From NCBI GenBank assembly GCA_031002005.1, contig JARYHS010013630.1:27867112-27931111 (forward strand): DNA of 64,000 nt, in the 5' to 3' direction. The number at the start of each line of letters is the position of its first letter. Within the stretch, counting starts at the first letter, position 1. This document shows, in pieces, positions 33,240-43,849 of the stretch. The DNA comes from Vandiemenella viatica. Its lineage: Eukaryota; Arthropoda; Insecta; Orthoptera; Morabidae. Below the pieces are notes generated by a model that searched no databases, had not been told where the DNA came from, and worked only from the letters and a program-made list of their open reading frames with translations. The translations under genes and the position numbers were made by a program.

Positions 33240-33930
33240 CTAAAACGATATTGACAAAGTTCATTATCGCGAGAAGGAAACGTAAGAGAACGAACTTTCA
33301 TTATGTAGGAGAAAAAATGAAGCTCTTGAATTGCATGCGGAGGAGATTTTCAAAAAAAAAAAAAAAAACTATTAGTATGTTATTGTTGACATTGTGCGCA
33401 AAAGTTGCCAACATAGATTTGAAGAACTTAAACATGATGAAAACACATTTGGTTTCATGCACAACATAAAAAGATTAAAGGAAACTAGTCATTATAAAAC
33501 TTCTGAAGCAATGCAATGACTTGCAAATATCTCTAACAATAGGACAAACATTGATATAGATGAACAAGAATTGTATGAACAACTCAATACGTTTATCCGT
33601 GTATAAGAAGTGATCCACGGAGTTATCTCGGTTATGAGATAACTAATACAAAAAAAAAAAAAACATTAACTGAAGTGTACCCCACTATCGAAGTAATTAG
33701 TCCTGAGAATTTTTCCCACTATACCTGAGACAGTTGCGTACGCAGAAAGAAGTTTTTCGTGGTTAAAAATTATTCGATGAGTCAAGTTCGACTTTCAGCC
33801 CTTTCTATTCTTTGAATTGAAAATGAAGTAGCTCATTCGTTAGATTTTTGTGCTTTAGTTAAATATTTTAGTCTTAGAAAAGCCGCAAACATCATTTTTA
33901 AATCCTTGTGTATATCTTTTAATGTACCTT
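33240..33930 (+). pseudogene. hAT transposase C-terminal half (ZMYM1/KIAA1586-like)
   Basis: Across shifting frames I read RFEELKHDENTFGFMHNIKR (about 33405-33475), then ETVAYAERSFSWLKIIR (about 33725-33777) and IENEVAHSLDFCALVKYF (about 33815-33870). ERSFS.LK is the hAT C-terminal dimerisation signature. Several frameshifts and stops. Confidence 0.75.
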
Positions 33931-34489
33931 AGTTTATCGTCAATAATTTGTCGTATTTATGTTTGATAACGTTTAATAACTCTTCTAATACAATATTTTA
34001 AAACACAAAAGTATTTATTTATGATTTTTGCATTTCTCGTCGATCATCAGAAATACGTTCTTTTGATTCTCATACTTTTCACAAAGGACAAGGGCTTCGC
34101 AAAGATCTGCCGCCCCGAACCTTGTAATGGCTAACGTCGCCGCTGGTGATAACGAACTGCGACGAGGTTAAAAACGCTATTGTCCAAAATAGTTTCGCAA
34201 TTTTTTGGTGATAGTCCATCTAAGTGCTTGAATACCACTTCCCATAGCTTTGTTGATCGGAAGAATAGAACAAAATTATTTTTTAAAGAAATCCGGACTA
34301 GTGAACTTATTTAACTGATGTTTTGGCAGCACTTGCTATTACCAAATTGAATAACAGCTACAGGGATTAAAAAATGCTCGAAGATGTAGGTTCAGAATTC
34401 TGCCTTGGTCACCTTTGTTTCTTCGTATTATATTCGATCCATTGTCATCTCTTTGGCCTCACAATCGTTGATATCCAAATAGAACTGTG

Positions 34490-35600
34490 AATAGTATCAT
34501 CGATAAACAGGCCAGTGAGTCCGGTTTCAGGGTCCCTGCCGGCTTGTTATCAACGAAACATCCACGCACTTGGGCTTTGTCTTCATTAGTGTCAACGAAA
34601 GCAATGACATCAGGAGTTCAATTCAGTGTGATGGAAAAGTATTTTGTTACACATTTCATTCGTTTTGAATATATATCCGACATTTGTCTCCCTATTAGCA
34701 ACACGCCGAAGATGCACCGTCATTACAGGGTCATATTTTCCTAGCAGTTGCAATATGCCCAGGAAGTTACCATTATTAGAAGTATTTAGTGTTTTAGATC
34801 CAAAGCTTCCTCTGAACAAGAATTTACTGCATGTTAAAAAGAATACTTTGGACATCATGCTTTCCTTGATGTTTCGTCTTCAATCTGTATTTACAAATGC
34901 TTGTCTATGACACTGAAATTGTTTAATTTAATCGACACTTCTATCCAATTGATTATGGTGTGTTGGTGATTTGAGGAAGTTTCGTGAGTTTTGAGACTCT
35001 CTGATAAGTAGCTCCAGTCATCAAATCCTTCTTTTCCCTACTAAGAATGAGACCTTCTGTTGAATAAACTTCAGTAAAAACAATATATTTTATCTGAATA
35101 TTGAGAGTAAGCAAGCTATCTTTTTTTATATTTCTCCATATGGTATTACTCTTTGAAAACGCATATTTGAAAAATGACATACATAATAATTTTTTTTTAT
35201 GCTGCTAGAATAATTATTTTATCTCTGGCTGCAGAGTCAATGAGCTACCATTTTAAAATATCGTCATAATTTATACTTTGAAAATGCGACGGTGATGGTA
35301 TACCTCATTCTGTAATATTTTGAACTGCAGACAACATTCCAGCCATAGCTAAATCTTCTCGTACATGCTGCTTTTTATCATCGTAAGCCTCGTCTGAAGT
35401 ACTTCTATGAAACGAATATAATCGTAGGCTTCTGCGGCCAGAGTCAGTTGATTCTTGGCTGTCCGCGTGGTGCCACGTCATGTTCCTTGTAGTCGACGTT
35501 TCGACCCTCATTCTGGGTTCTTCTTCCAGGGCAGAACTATTAAACAAGTTTTCTTCCGCCGCGTTTTGAATTAGTTCTGGTGACTTCTCAAATGCAAACA
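34490..35600 (-). pseudogene. hAT transposase N-terminal/central part, reverse strand
   Basis: On the reverse strand a candidate N-terminus (35601-35305, start MFAFEKSPELIQNAAEEN) has no domain I recognise. The next piece (35180-34953) is followed by 34858-34610 with NGNFLGILQLLGKYDPVMTV, which matches the central part of ZMYM1-like hAT transposases. The catalytic and dimerisation parts are not on this strand but in the opposing piece at 33240-33930. Confidence 0.65.
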
Positions 35601-35644
35601 ATTTTTAAACCATCTTAGTTTAACCTTGGTGTTGTGCGCCAGAT

Positions 35645-35647
<3 letters not shown>

Positions 35648-35690
<43 letters not shown>
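35648..35690. repeat. Poly-T tract
   Basis: Uninterrupted run of 43 T inside the hAT element. Possibly the tail of a lost reverse-oriented retroposon. Confidence 0.9.
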
Positions 35691-35691
<1 letters not shown>

Positions 35692-36148
35692 TATGTAGCA
35701 CATGTTTTGTCTGTAAAAGCATTATGCTTTATAAATATTTACGATACCAACGATAATTTCAATCACCTAAAGTCTAGAAGTGATATAAATAGATAACTAG
35801 ATGGACTCAAGAGTACAGCCCAAAACAGGTGCGGGTACCGCGGACCCGGAGAGTGCCAATTATGGGACGAGTTGTGATTTTCTTGATTCGAATAAGTCGA
35901 GCTAACTCGAGTCGCAACTCCAGTTGACTCTATTCTATGATGACATACGACTGAGCACTAAGCTGAAGCTCTTGCGTTTATAAACTCTTCTGGATGATTA
36001 GTGCGTTAAAATAATATCCAAACTGGGTTATTATAGAATTTATTTTTTGAGTAGACGATCTGTCACTGCAGTTTCGGCGCCCCCCATACGATGGCGCCCG
36101 GTGCGGTCGCACCGCTCGCACCGCCCTAGGGCCGCCCCTGCTCAGGAG

Positions 36149-36839
36149 CTGAGTGCGTGTCCACCTGGTGGCATAATGTACCTTACAGAACTTTTTAATA
36201 AAATATTGAGACATCAATATTCCAGGCACCAGATTTTTTTGCCCTGTGTAATTATCTGTTATCACACTAAAAAGCATTATTCTAAATCCTCAACTAATAT
36301 TATTTCTAGTTATTATAAAGATTAAAAAGCCCTTTGTCCTTGTGGTTCCAGATGGTCACGTTGTCTAACAGCGTTTAAAATAAACTGCGCTGTAGTTCGG
36401 CAAGCGCATCGCTTTCCACTCAAGGCCTTGTGCTTTTTCCCACGAAACCGCGTGCGGACTTGTCCCTCCCTCCAGCATAGCCCATATAAAAGAACGCATC
36501 TTTATTGCCCATCTGAGTACTTCGCAGTGTGGGGCTCGTAGTAACACTCAGCCTATCGTAAGTCCATTCAATTATGCTTGATGTTTCCTGCGTTCGAAAA
36601 TGAAATAGAATAAGCACAGGAAATAAATATTTTCTCATGGATAATCAGTACGGATTCGGAAAAGGGGGATCTGTGTAAACCATGATTAATAATTTCTTGT
36701 TATATATTGATGAAGAAATTGTAAAAAGTGAAGAGTAACGTTTAATATATCTAAATCATTTAATAGAGAAGAGCTGGTTGAAGTTTCCAATAACTTTTAG
36801 TAACTGGTGTGATTGCAGTGATGTTAAAGGATGTCTAAT
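36149..36839. other. No recognisable feature
   Basis: Nothing supported. Confidence 0.5.
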
Positions 36840-37030
36840 CTTAACAAGAGGACATATACAATCGGTGATTGTATGAATGTATGTATGTTTGTTTGTTAGT
36901 TTGTTTGTTCTTCACACAAATCCACAGTTTTCATCCGATCTCGATGAAACTTTGCACACTTATCCTTTGAAACAAGGAGAAAAATACTGTCTACATTTGG
37001 TTGAAAAATTATGTGTATAAATAACACATA
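36840..37030 (+). repeat. Dispersed repeat R-like fragment
   Basis: Contains a tgtttgtttgtt run followed by ccgatctcgatgaaactttg, a pattern shared with arthropod dispersed repeats of the R type. Confidence 0.4.
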
Positions 37031-37094
37031 TTGTCTCATAACTTCGAAATACGGCGACAGACACGTTGGATGTGGACGTCAACGTACCGTGTTT

Positions 37095-37290
37095 CCGTGT
37101 ACTGGACTGCCAGCTCAGTGGTTAAAGCGCTTGCTTACGAACGTCGTGGTCTCCTGTTCAAATCTCCGTGGAGACTAAGATTTTTAAAAATTGTTTTTGA
37201 TCGTAAGAGTCAGGCCTGGGCCGTAGGTTATTCGGATTGAATGTTTAACTGTAGATATTAGAAAGTTAAAGGTGCAATGCGAGGCAAATC
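37095..37290 (+). mobile_element. tRNA-derived SINE
   Basis: Head with A-box-like cagctcagtggttaaagcg and B-box-like tgttcaaatctcc, then a non-tRNA body. Flanked by repeat R segments. Confidence 0.6.
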
Positions 37291-37384
37291 GTAGGTAGTC
37301 TTACAATGGTGTAGGTGTACACTTTTTTACGTTATAATAATCCCTCAGGTGTTGTTCGCAGTCAGTGTGTGTGTGAACCACAGT

Positions 37385-37745
37385 AATATTATTATAAATA
37401 CGGAAGTAAGTCTCTGTCTTTTTGTTACGTTTTGACGACTAAATGGCTATATCGTTGAGATGGAATTTTATAAGGAAATCTGTATGAAGGGCACAGGATA
37501 TTTTTTCCAGTATGATTAACAGTTGTAGTCACGAAATTTTGAGAGCTTATCGAATGGTGACAGAAATATGTTGGAAATTGATTCGACGGTACAATGATAT
37601 AGTGATAGCTTTCCTGTCATATTATTCCGACTCGATATTGTTTGGGACCAATCCTTCGTTACCAACAACTTTCTATATTTAATTCTGGAAAAAAAAATTC
37701 TTAATCCACGCGTATGAAGTCGCGGGTACGGGCTAGTCTATATAT
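37385..37745 (+). repeat. Dispersed repeat R, with 3' end
   Basis: Contains attattataaatacggaag and gacgactaaatggct. It ends aatccacgcgtatgaagtcg then cgggtacgggctagt, and a TA run. A short related 3' piece (acgaacgaagtcacgggcat) lies at 38156-38180. Confidence 0.6.
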
Positions 37746-38907
37746 ATATAAAGTAACCAAACTTGGGCCCGTCTCCGAAATCGGACCCCCTCTTAATTCG
37801 CTGGTATGTACCGAATTTTGGCAGCATATATTTTAACATCCAAATATCGAAAGAAATTATGTTTTGAAGTGCAGGGTAGGGCAGAGACAAGTTATGCTAG
37901 TGTTCTCAGCAAGAGTGAATTTTTTTGCAGAGGTGCATTAAACAGCATTTTTATATCAGTGTGTTTGTTCAATATTATTCTACGAGTATACCACTGAAAC
38001 TCCAAGTTAAACCTATCAGGGGCGCCGGCTTTCAGAAAACCTCATGGGTGCTCATGCTCATTTGATGACTTAGTTCTTTTAAAAGAATTGTTTTTATTCT
38101 AAAAATACTTACGATTTCGTTAAAAAAAAAAAAAAAACTTTAAAATTCTTTACAAACACGAACGAAGTCACGGGCATCAGCTTGACCTACATAATCGTGA
38201 AAACAAAATCCACAACCCTCCAGCAGTTTTCAAATTATATATGAACAGACAGACAGCTTAGCATAACAAGACTCTGCGTTTTCAAATTCTATTTCATGCC
38301 ATTAAAATGGTTTCAGTTTTTTTGACGTGACTGGATAGCAAACTTAGAGATTTTCAAGTTTATAATTATAGTGAATAGATAACTAATGATTTTTGTACAC
38401 CTAGTAGCACTCAGAATTTTATTATTGCACCTGATTTGTGTCCGCTAGTAATTAGTACAGATATACAAAGGAAAAGGAAAAACATACTAGTGAAAAAAAG
38501 TACTAGATTGAACAATGAAGAAAGGATACATATCATAAAAATAAAAAATTAAACCATTATATTAATGTTAACATAACTTTTATTAGCAGGATAAATTTTT
38601 TAGCAAAATTTGCCTACTAAATGTACAAATATGAATTTATAATCGACCAATAATCATTAATAAACCTTTTTAAGAAGGAATATTTTATTTTATAATCTAT
38701 TTAATGATATATTTTTTTAAAATTCAAACGTATTTTGTCCAACTGCAACTCAATTTATAAATATATTAGCGATTTATTCAAGGTAAAAATCATCCACTAT
38801 TTATCGGTTTACGTGTAATACCATGTGATCATTCCGTCTTTACTAACTCATAGTTCTCCTTAAATAAGTTTAATATCCTTCTGATAATGACTATTGGGGC
38901 GTGTGTG

Positions 38908-41900
38908 TCAATTCTGAAATATTAAAACAGTTTTTAACAATTTGATGAGTTCAGGTATCATATCTTTTGTAGATACACAATGACAAATTATAAATGAAAC
39001 ATTGTCTTCTACATCATTCAGATTGACTTCTTTTGTCCGTGCAATATTTAAAAGGATGTTGCGATGAAGAATCAAACGATACACATCGAAGTCATCTATG
39101 TAGAACTCTTTCACATAACTGCTGCTTGCTCAGTAAGAAATACTGTTGTTCTGTGTTACTCAAATATCTCGTATTATTTTTAGTACCTAAAGCGCTTGTC
39201 AATGCAGCCTACGACTTTATCTAACACTTAAAAACATATTTTCCGATAAACGACAGCTGAATAGGCAAATTAGTGAGGTTCACTTGATGATAAATCGTCT
39301 ATCTTTTAAGGAATCCTTCTTATTTTTGGAGTGTTAGGTTCATCCAATTCGAAGATAATAGCCAAGTTCACAGTTTCCAGGGGTTTTTAAATTTTTCGTC
39401 AGTTCTTTGGAACAATATAATGTACTTTATAGTATTAATATTATCGAAAGATTTTTGAAGGTGTAAATAAATCTTCTGTTGCATTCATAGGTTTCACAAG
39501 ATAAAGAATTTCTATCAGAAATTTGATAATAAAAAGAGATTAAAAAAACTGAAGAATTTTTATAAACCATTTTGCTTTCGCGCCGGCTTCAACTTTCTGA
39601 CTTTTTGTGTCGTTCAAAAAACTTAGCAGGACACTATAATTGTTTAGAATAATTTTCCAAGAAGATATACGACAACACCATATTGCTGGGCAAAAATGCC
39701 TCAGAGAAAGGTTTTGAGCATCGGCAACTGTAGTGATTGAAAACAAGCTTGGCGTATCGTGAACCATTTACGGTGATAATAAGCTCTCTTACTCACACTA
39801 AATAAATCCCTCATTGCAAGCACATCTTTCATTGTGTCTTGAACAATCAGTTGCAATGAGTGCGCGACGCAATGCACATGAATTGCCCTTGCTTCGATAG
39901 CGTTAAACCACGATTGAAGGTCAGTATGCGCTCCAGTATCATTAGAGAAAAAGCAGCCCCACAATCTTTTGAATTCTCCATTCCATTCCAGGAATAAGAA
40001 ACCAAAGATGCAATCAAACAAATGAAACTGGAAAAAGCAGTTGGGTTTGATGGTATATATCCAGAACTGTTGGCCCACTATGGACCACCTACAGTAAGCT
40101 AGCTTATCAACTTCTTCTCAAATATCCTACAAACTGGAAACCTCCCACCGTTAATGAAGAAATCAAAAATATTAGCCATATTGAAACCAAATAAGGACCG
40201 CACAAAAGTGGTAAACTATCAACCAATAGTACTTCTAAGTGTCACATACAAACTCCTTGGGCGCCTGATCTACAATGGAATTTCTGAAGTAATCAATAAC
40301 CATATTCCCATAGAACAAGCAGGATATAGGTCAGGGAAAAATTGTAATGAGCAGGTTTTCACTCTCGCTTCTCATATTGAAAATGGGTTTGAGAAGAAAT
40401 CAGTAAGTGTGGTTGCCTTTTTGGATCTGTCAGCTGTCTATGACACTATTTGGCGAGAAGGAATTCTTCTGAAATTTGTAAGTATTAACCCATGTCGAAA
40501 ACTTATGGAACTACTTAACAACATGTTGAGCAATAGATACTTTCAGACATACTCTGACAATGACAGAAGCAGAATATTTATCTAAATAATGGCTTATCCC
40601 AAGGATCTGTTTTAGCACCCCTCCTATTCAATTTGTATACTCACGATTTCCCGGAAACATCTTCAAGAAAAAAAGGTTACTTACGGTGATGAAATTTGTT
40701 TGGTGATCCAGAACCCCAACTTTTCTGACGAAGAAACAACTTTATTAGCAGATGTGGAAAAGTTAGAAGAATACTGCAAGAAATTGTGCCTCTTTCTAAA
40801 TCCTCAGAAAACAGTTATTTCAACATTTCATTTACGCAACAGACAGGCTTCCAGTGTTATGCAACATCTCACCTCCAGCCCTAAGAAGATCATAAGCTCT
40901 CGTAATAATCTGGAAAAATATCCTAAGAACACTCAGCTGACATCAAGACATTATTCAAACAAAACATCAACGTTTAAATCAAGGAAACCACCACGGCACA
41001 TAACAATCAACCTTACAGAGTTCTCTTTCAACATCAACAAGCTGTGGACAACTCAATTGGGAGCAGTCATCAGTAGCCAATAAAACTCTAGTTGAAGACC
41101 CCTAGGTAGGATTACAAGATTTCGATCTCCTCAGGTGGCAGTGGAGAATCATCAATCGGATTCTAACAGGACAAGGCAGTTGGGCCGGATAGATTCTGCA
41201 AATTGTAACTGTGGAGCTACCTTACAGACAATCACATCATTTCCGACTGTCCTCTTCGGGCCTACAAGGGAACAATAGCGGAAATACATGATGCGTCGAT
41301 CAGTCCAGTTGACTGGATTACAACATTAGATCTAGAGATGTGAAATTGTACAAGCTTGTGATATGTACATTTCGTAATGTCTACCTTGTTAAATAATCAT
41401 ACGATAAATAAATAACTTACATTAGCAGCACCTATGGTATATAGACCCATACACGTTTGTTTATTTATGTCGAATCTTCTTGGTACATCATTGAAAATTT
41501 CAAACAAATTTTCGGATATTGTTGATAACGCTTTATAGAGACCCATAATAGTTTCATGTATTTTAAACATAAGCATAATGTGACTAGTTCATTATTTGAA
41601 ATAACACTAGTTTCATCAACCATAACTGAGTAACAGCATTTTGTATTGCTTTGTTTATGCCATGCAGTACTTCGTCGATCAAAATTGTTCACAGTTCGCT
41701 AGTGATAACGTGTATCAATCATCTGTATCTGCTGCATTGGATTCATGATTTTAACTGGAACATCCTGTTATCGCAGCTTCAACAATCAAATGTAATTTGA
41801 ATATTAATCTAAGTGGCCTCCACTCATTAAAAAATGAAGGTTTGAAATAAATTTTAAGAGGGTGGTTCTAGCTGTTTTCGTGTCTTCAAGTTTATTTTTT

Positions 41901-42309
41901 GATAACATGTAGTGTCCATTCGTGCCACATTCTAAGCTAGCCTTGTACAATAAACAAAAACAGTGAAGGTCAGTCTAGGAATACTTTTTTAAAACGTTTC
42001 TAAAGGGCTATTACTTGAGGAAAAATCCGCTTTGAGTGAATACCTTAGTGGACTCATCAGCTCTTGATGATTTTTTCGGCCCAGAAACGCCATTAGACAT
42101 AATTTCTTTATAGATATGTCAAAACACTGTATCTATAACAGCCAAGGAAAAATTATTTACCACTGTGAAAATTGCTCCTTTCCTCATGAATTTGGAGAAA
42201 TAACATTTTCTGGTTGAATTTGTCGAGTTGAACTAAATTGAGAAGAGCTATTAGCGCTGGGTTCTTCAGATTTGTGTACCTTACGATTTCTATCGATGAA
42301 TTTATCCAT
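38908..42309 (-). pseudogene. hAT transposase (ZMYM1/KIAA1586-like), broken
   Basis: Reverse strand, in order: a start MDKFIDRNRKVHKSEEPS (42309-42187, stop). Next, CCYSVMVDETSVISNNELVT (about 41634-41575), which fits the hAT catalytic-domain 'DET' segment. Then CMGLYTIGAANV (about 41455-41420), corresponding to the usual GYDGAANMSG motif. After the LINE gamma insertion come HVHCVAHSLQLIVQDTMKD (about 39880-39825) and LIKLLKTVLIFQN (39114-38908). The homologous order proves one ancestral transposase. Frames are lost repeatedly. Confidence 0.82.
39996..41416 (+). pseudogene. LINE gamma fragment (reverse transcriptase) inside hAT
   Basis: The frame at 40154-40585 reads NYQPIVLLSVTYKLLGRLIY, then EQAGYRSGKNCNEQVFTL and VVAFLDLSAVYDTIWREG, which carries the first catalytic aspartate block. 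A frameshifted SQGSVLAPLLFNLY block follows near 40600-40640, and then YGDEICLV-like near 40680, the remnant of the catalytic double-aspartate loop (one Asp now Glu or shifted). It ends aataatcatacgataaataa-ataa near 41400, a microsatellite-type tail. It inserted into the hAT transposase and is 5'-truncated. Confidence 0.82.
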
Positions 42310-42835
42310 TTAAACAAACAATTTTCTGAAATAAACACGATAATAACATGCGCGGTGCTCTCTCAAGGCACGAGCATTATTTCCTAGGTTGACTGACAAC
42401 GAATGAGACACTTGAGAAAGAGCCGCTAGCCGCAGCAACACAATCGCTGGCGCCGCGAAGAACGGATGACACGCGACTGGGGGAAGCTGTTTGGCTTGCC
42501 TTGTGCGTGCTCATCAGGGATCACTAATACACTTACTACAAATTGTCAGGTATTCTCCTTGGGCATGGCACGCAGTCGTGCAAGCTCGCATCGAAGGTAA
42601 GAGTGATCTCGTCGAGACGTCAGGACAATCTACGTGGCTTGTGAGGTCGGTGATACAGATATCGTTCATGTAAGTTACTGATTAGTTTAGATGTCTGTGT
42701 TCATGGGTGCTCCGCACCCACTACTTATTTCTCGTGGGTGCTGAAGCCCGCGAGCACCCACAGAGTCGGCGCCCCTGAAACCTATCCCATGTAGGAACCC
42801 TCGGCGTTCCTTAAGTTCAAACCTCCATAATTCTA

Positions 42836-43085
42836 ATTTAAATTGTATTAAATTACAATGGAAAGCACGCTCCAGTGTCAATTTCCCTAATCATCTAATT
42901 AGTATCTTATTAATTTCATTATTATTGTTATTATCTTAAATATTATCAGTGTTAAATTCCTCCCCCATCTACTTTTGCTGTTTACGAATTTTCATTTTTA
43001 ATTCCTCCAACGTTTTTGGTAAATTATTCATCACTTCCCTTGGTAACTTATTCCACTCTTTTAACCACAAAAAAACATTCCCACT
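42836..43085 (-). mobile_element. LINE alpha 3' end, reverse
   Basis: Reverse strand: gtggaataagttaccaaggg, aagtgatgaataatttacc, and terminus ctttccattgtaatttaata. Immediately left of the next hAT element. Confidence 0.8.
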
Positions 43086-43139
43086 GCCACATTTTGGCTT
43101 GTGTACAAAGTGCATGATATCGCAACGCACACACTGCCC

Positions 43140-43824
43140 CAGTGCTGCCAGCCACTTGGCTTTGAATATCCCCTACAAGGGCGCTAAAATTTCCGTAGAT
43201 TGGGTACAGATACTCGCTAACTGAAAGACTGAAACAATAATAATTGAAGATAGAGTCAGAATTAAGAATACCTTTTATTTCTAGGTCTTTAAATTCGTAA
43301 TACAAAATAATATTCCACATTGAAAGTAAGAAATATCTCTGAACATGCTTTATACTGCATCACGCTGTTGTACCTACAATTTTTTCTCTCCCTCTTTTTT
43401 TTTGGTAAGTTACATTTTCTTTGTTGACATTAAATTTAGCATATCTTATGTTAAAAACTGCGACCCCATTGATTCTCGGATATTGGTTAGGCCTTCTCGT
43501 AAGGCACTGATTTTAAGCCGAGCAAACGAGCGTGTCACCGTGCATACAGGGTGCGCGGATACTTTTGTATTACAGTCTTTTAAATCTATAATGACACAAA
43601 ATATGAGCTTTATTTCAATCGTATGTTCACACGAGCGATTGTAAGGAAAAGATCACAATTATTGACAATTCTGTAATGCATTAACACTATATGCTCAAAA
43701 TTTAACAAAACCCCAATATCAGGAAAAATCAACAAAAAATAAAAAGTATCAAAAATCCGTAGTTATTTTAACAAAATCCGAATATCCTAACTTTTTATAA
43801 AAATCCATAGAATTGGCAGCACTG
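43140..43824. mobile_element. hAT miniature element (685 bp)
   Basis: Ends CAGTGCTGCCAGCC and (reverse strand) CAGTGCTGCCAATTC, with perfect 8-bp target duplication cactgccc at 43132-43139 and 43825-43832. No recognisable transposase. Confidence 0.92.
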
Positions 43825-43849
43825 CACTGCCCTGAGCCCTGCCATGCTA

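Larger units (their letters stand above)
32052..36140 (-). mobile_element. 4.1-kb hAT element with rearranged transposase
   Basis: Ends CAGAGGCAGCCCCAG and (reverse strand) CAGGGGCGGCCCTAGG. Perfect 8-bp target duplication ctcaggag at 32044-32051 and 36141-36148. The interior has a transposase C-terminal half on the + strand (33240-33930) and an N-terminal/central part on the - strand (34490-35600). A second hAT-like end, ggctaacgtcgccgctg, lies at 34124-34140. It is therefore either a rearranged single element or one hAT nested in another. Confidence 0.88.
38017..42777 (-). mobile_element. 4.8-kb hAT element, split by a LINE
   Basis: Ends CAGGGGCGCCGGC and (reverse strand) CAGGGGCGCCGACTC. 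Perfect 8-bp target duplication aaacctat at 38009-38016 and 42778-42785. Both ends also carry gggtgct-type subterminal repeats. A transposase relic reads right to left (42309 to about 38908), and a LINE gamma fragment (39996-41416) splits it. Confidence 0.95.
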
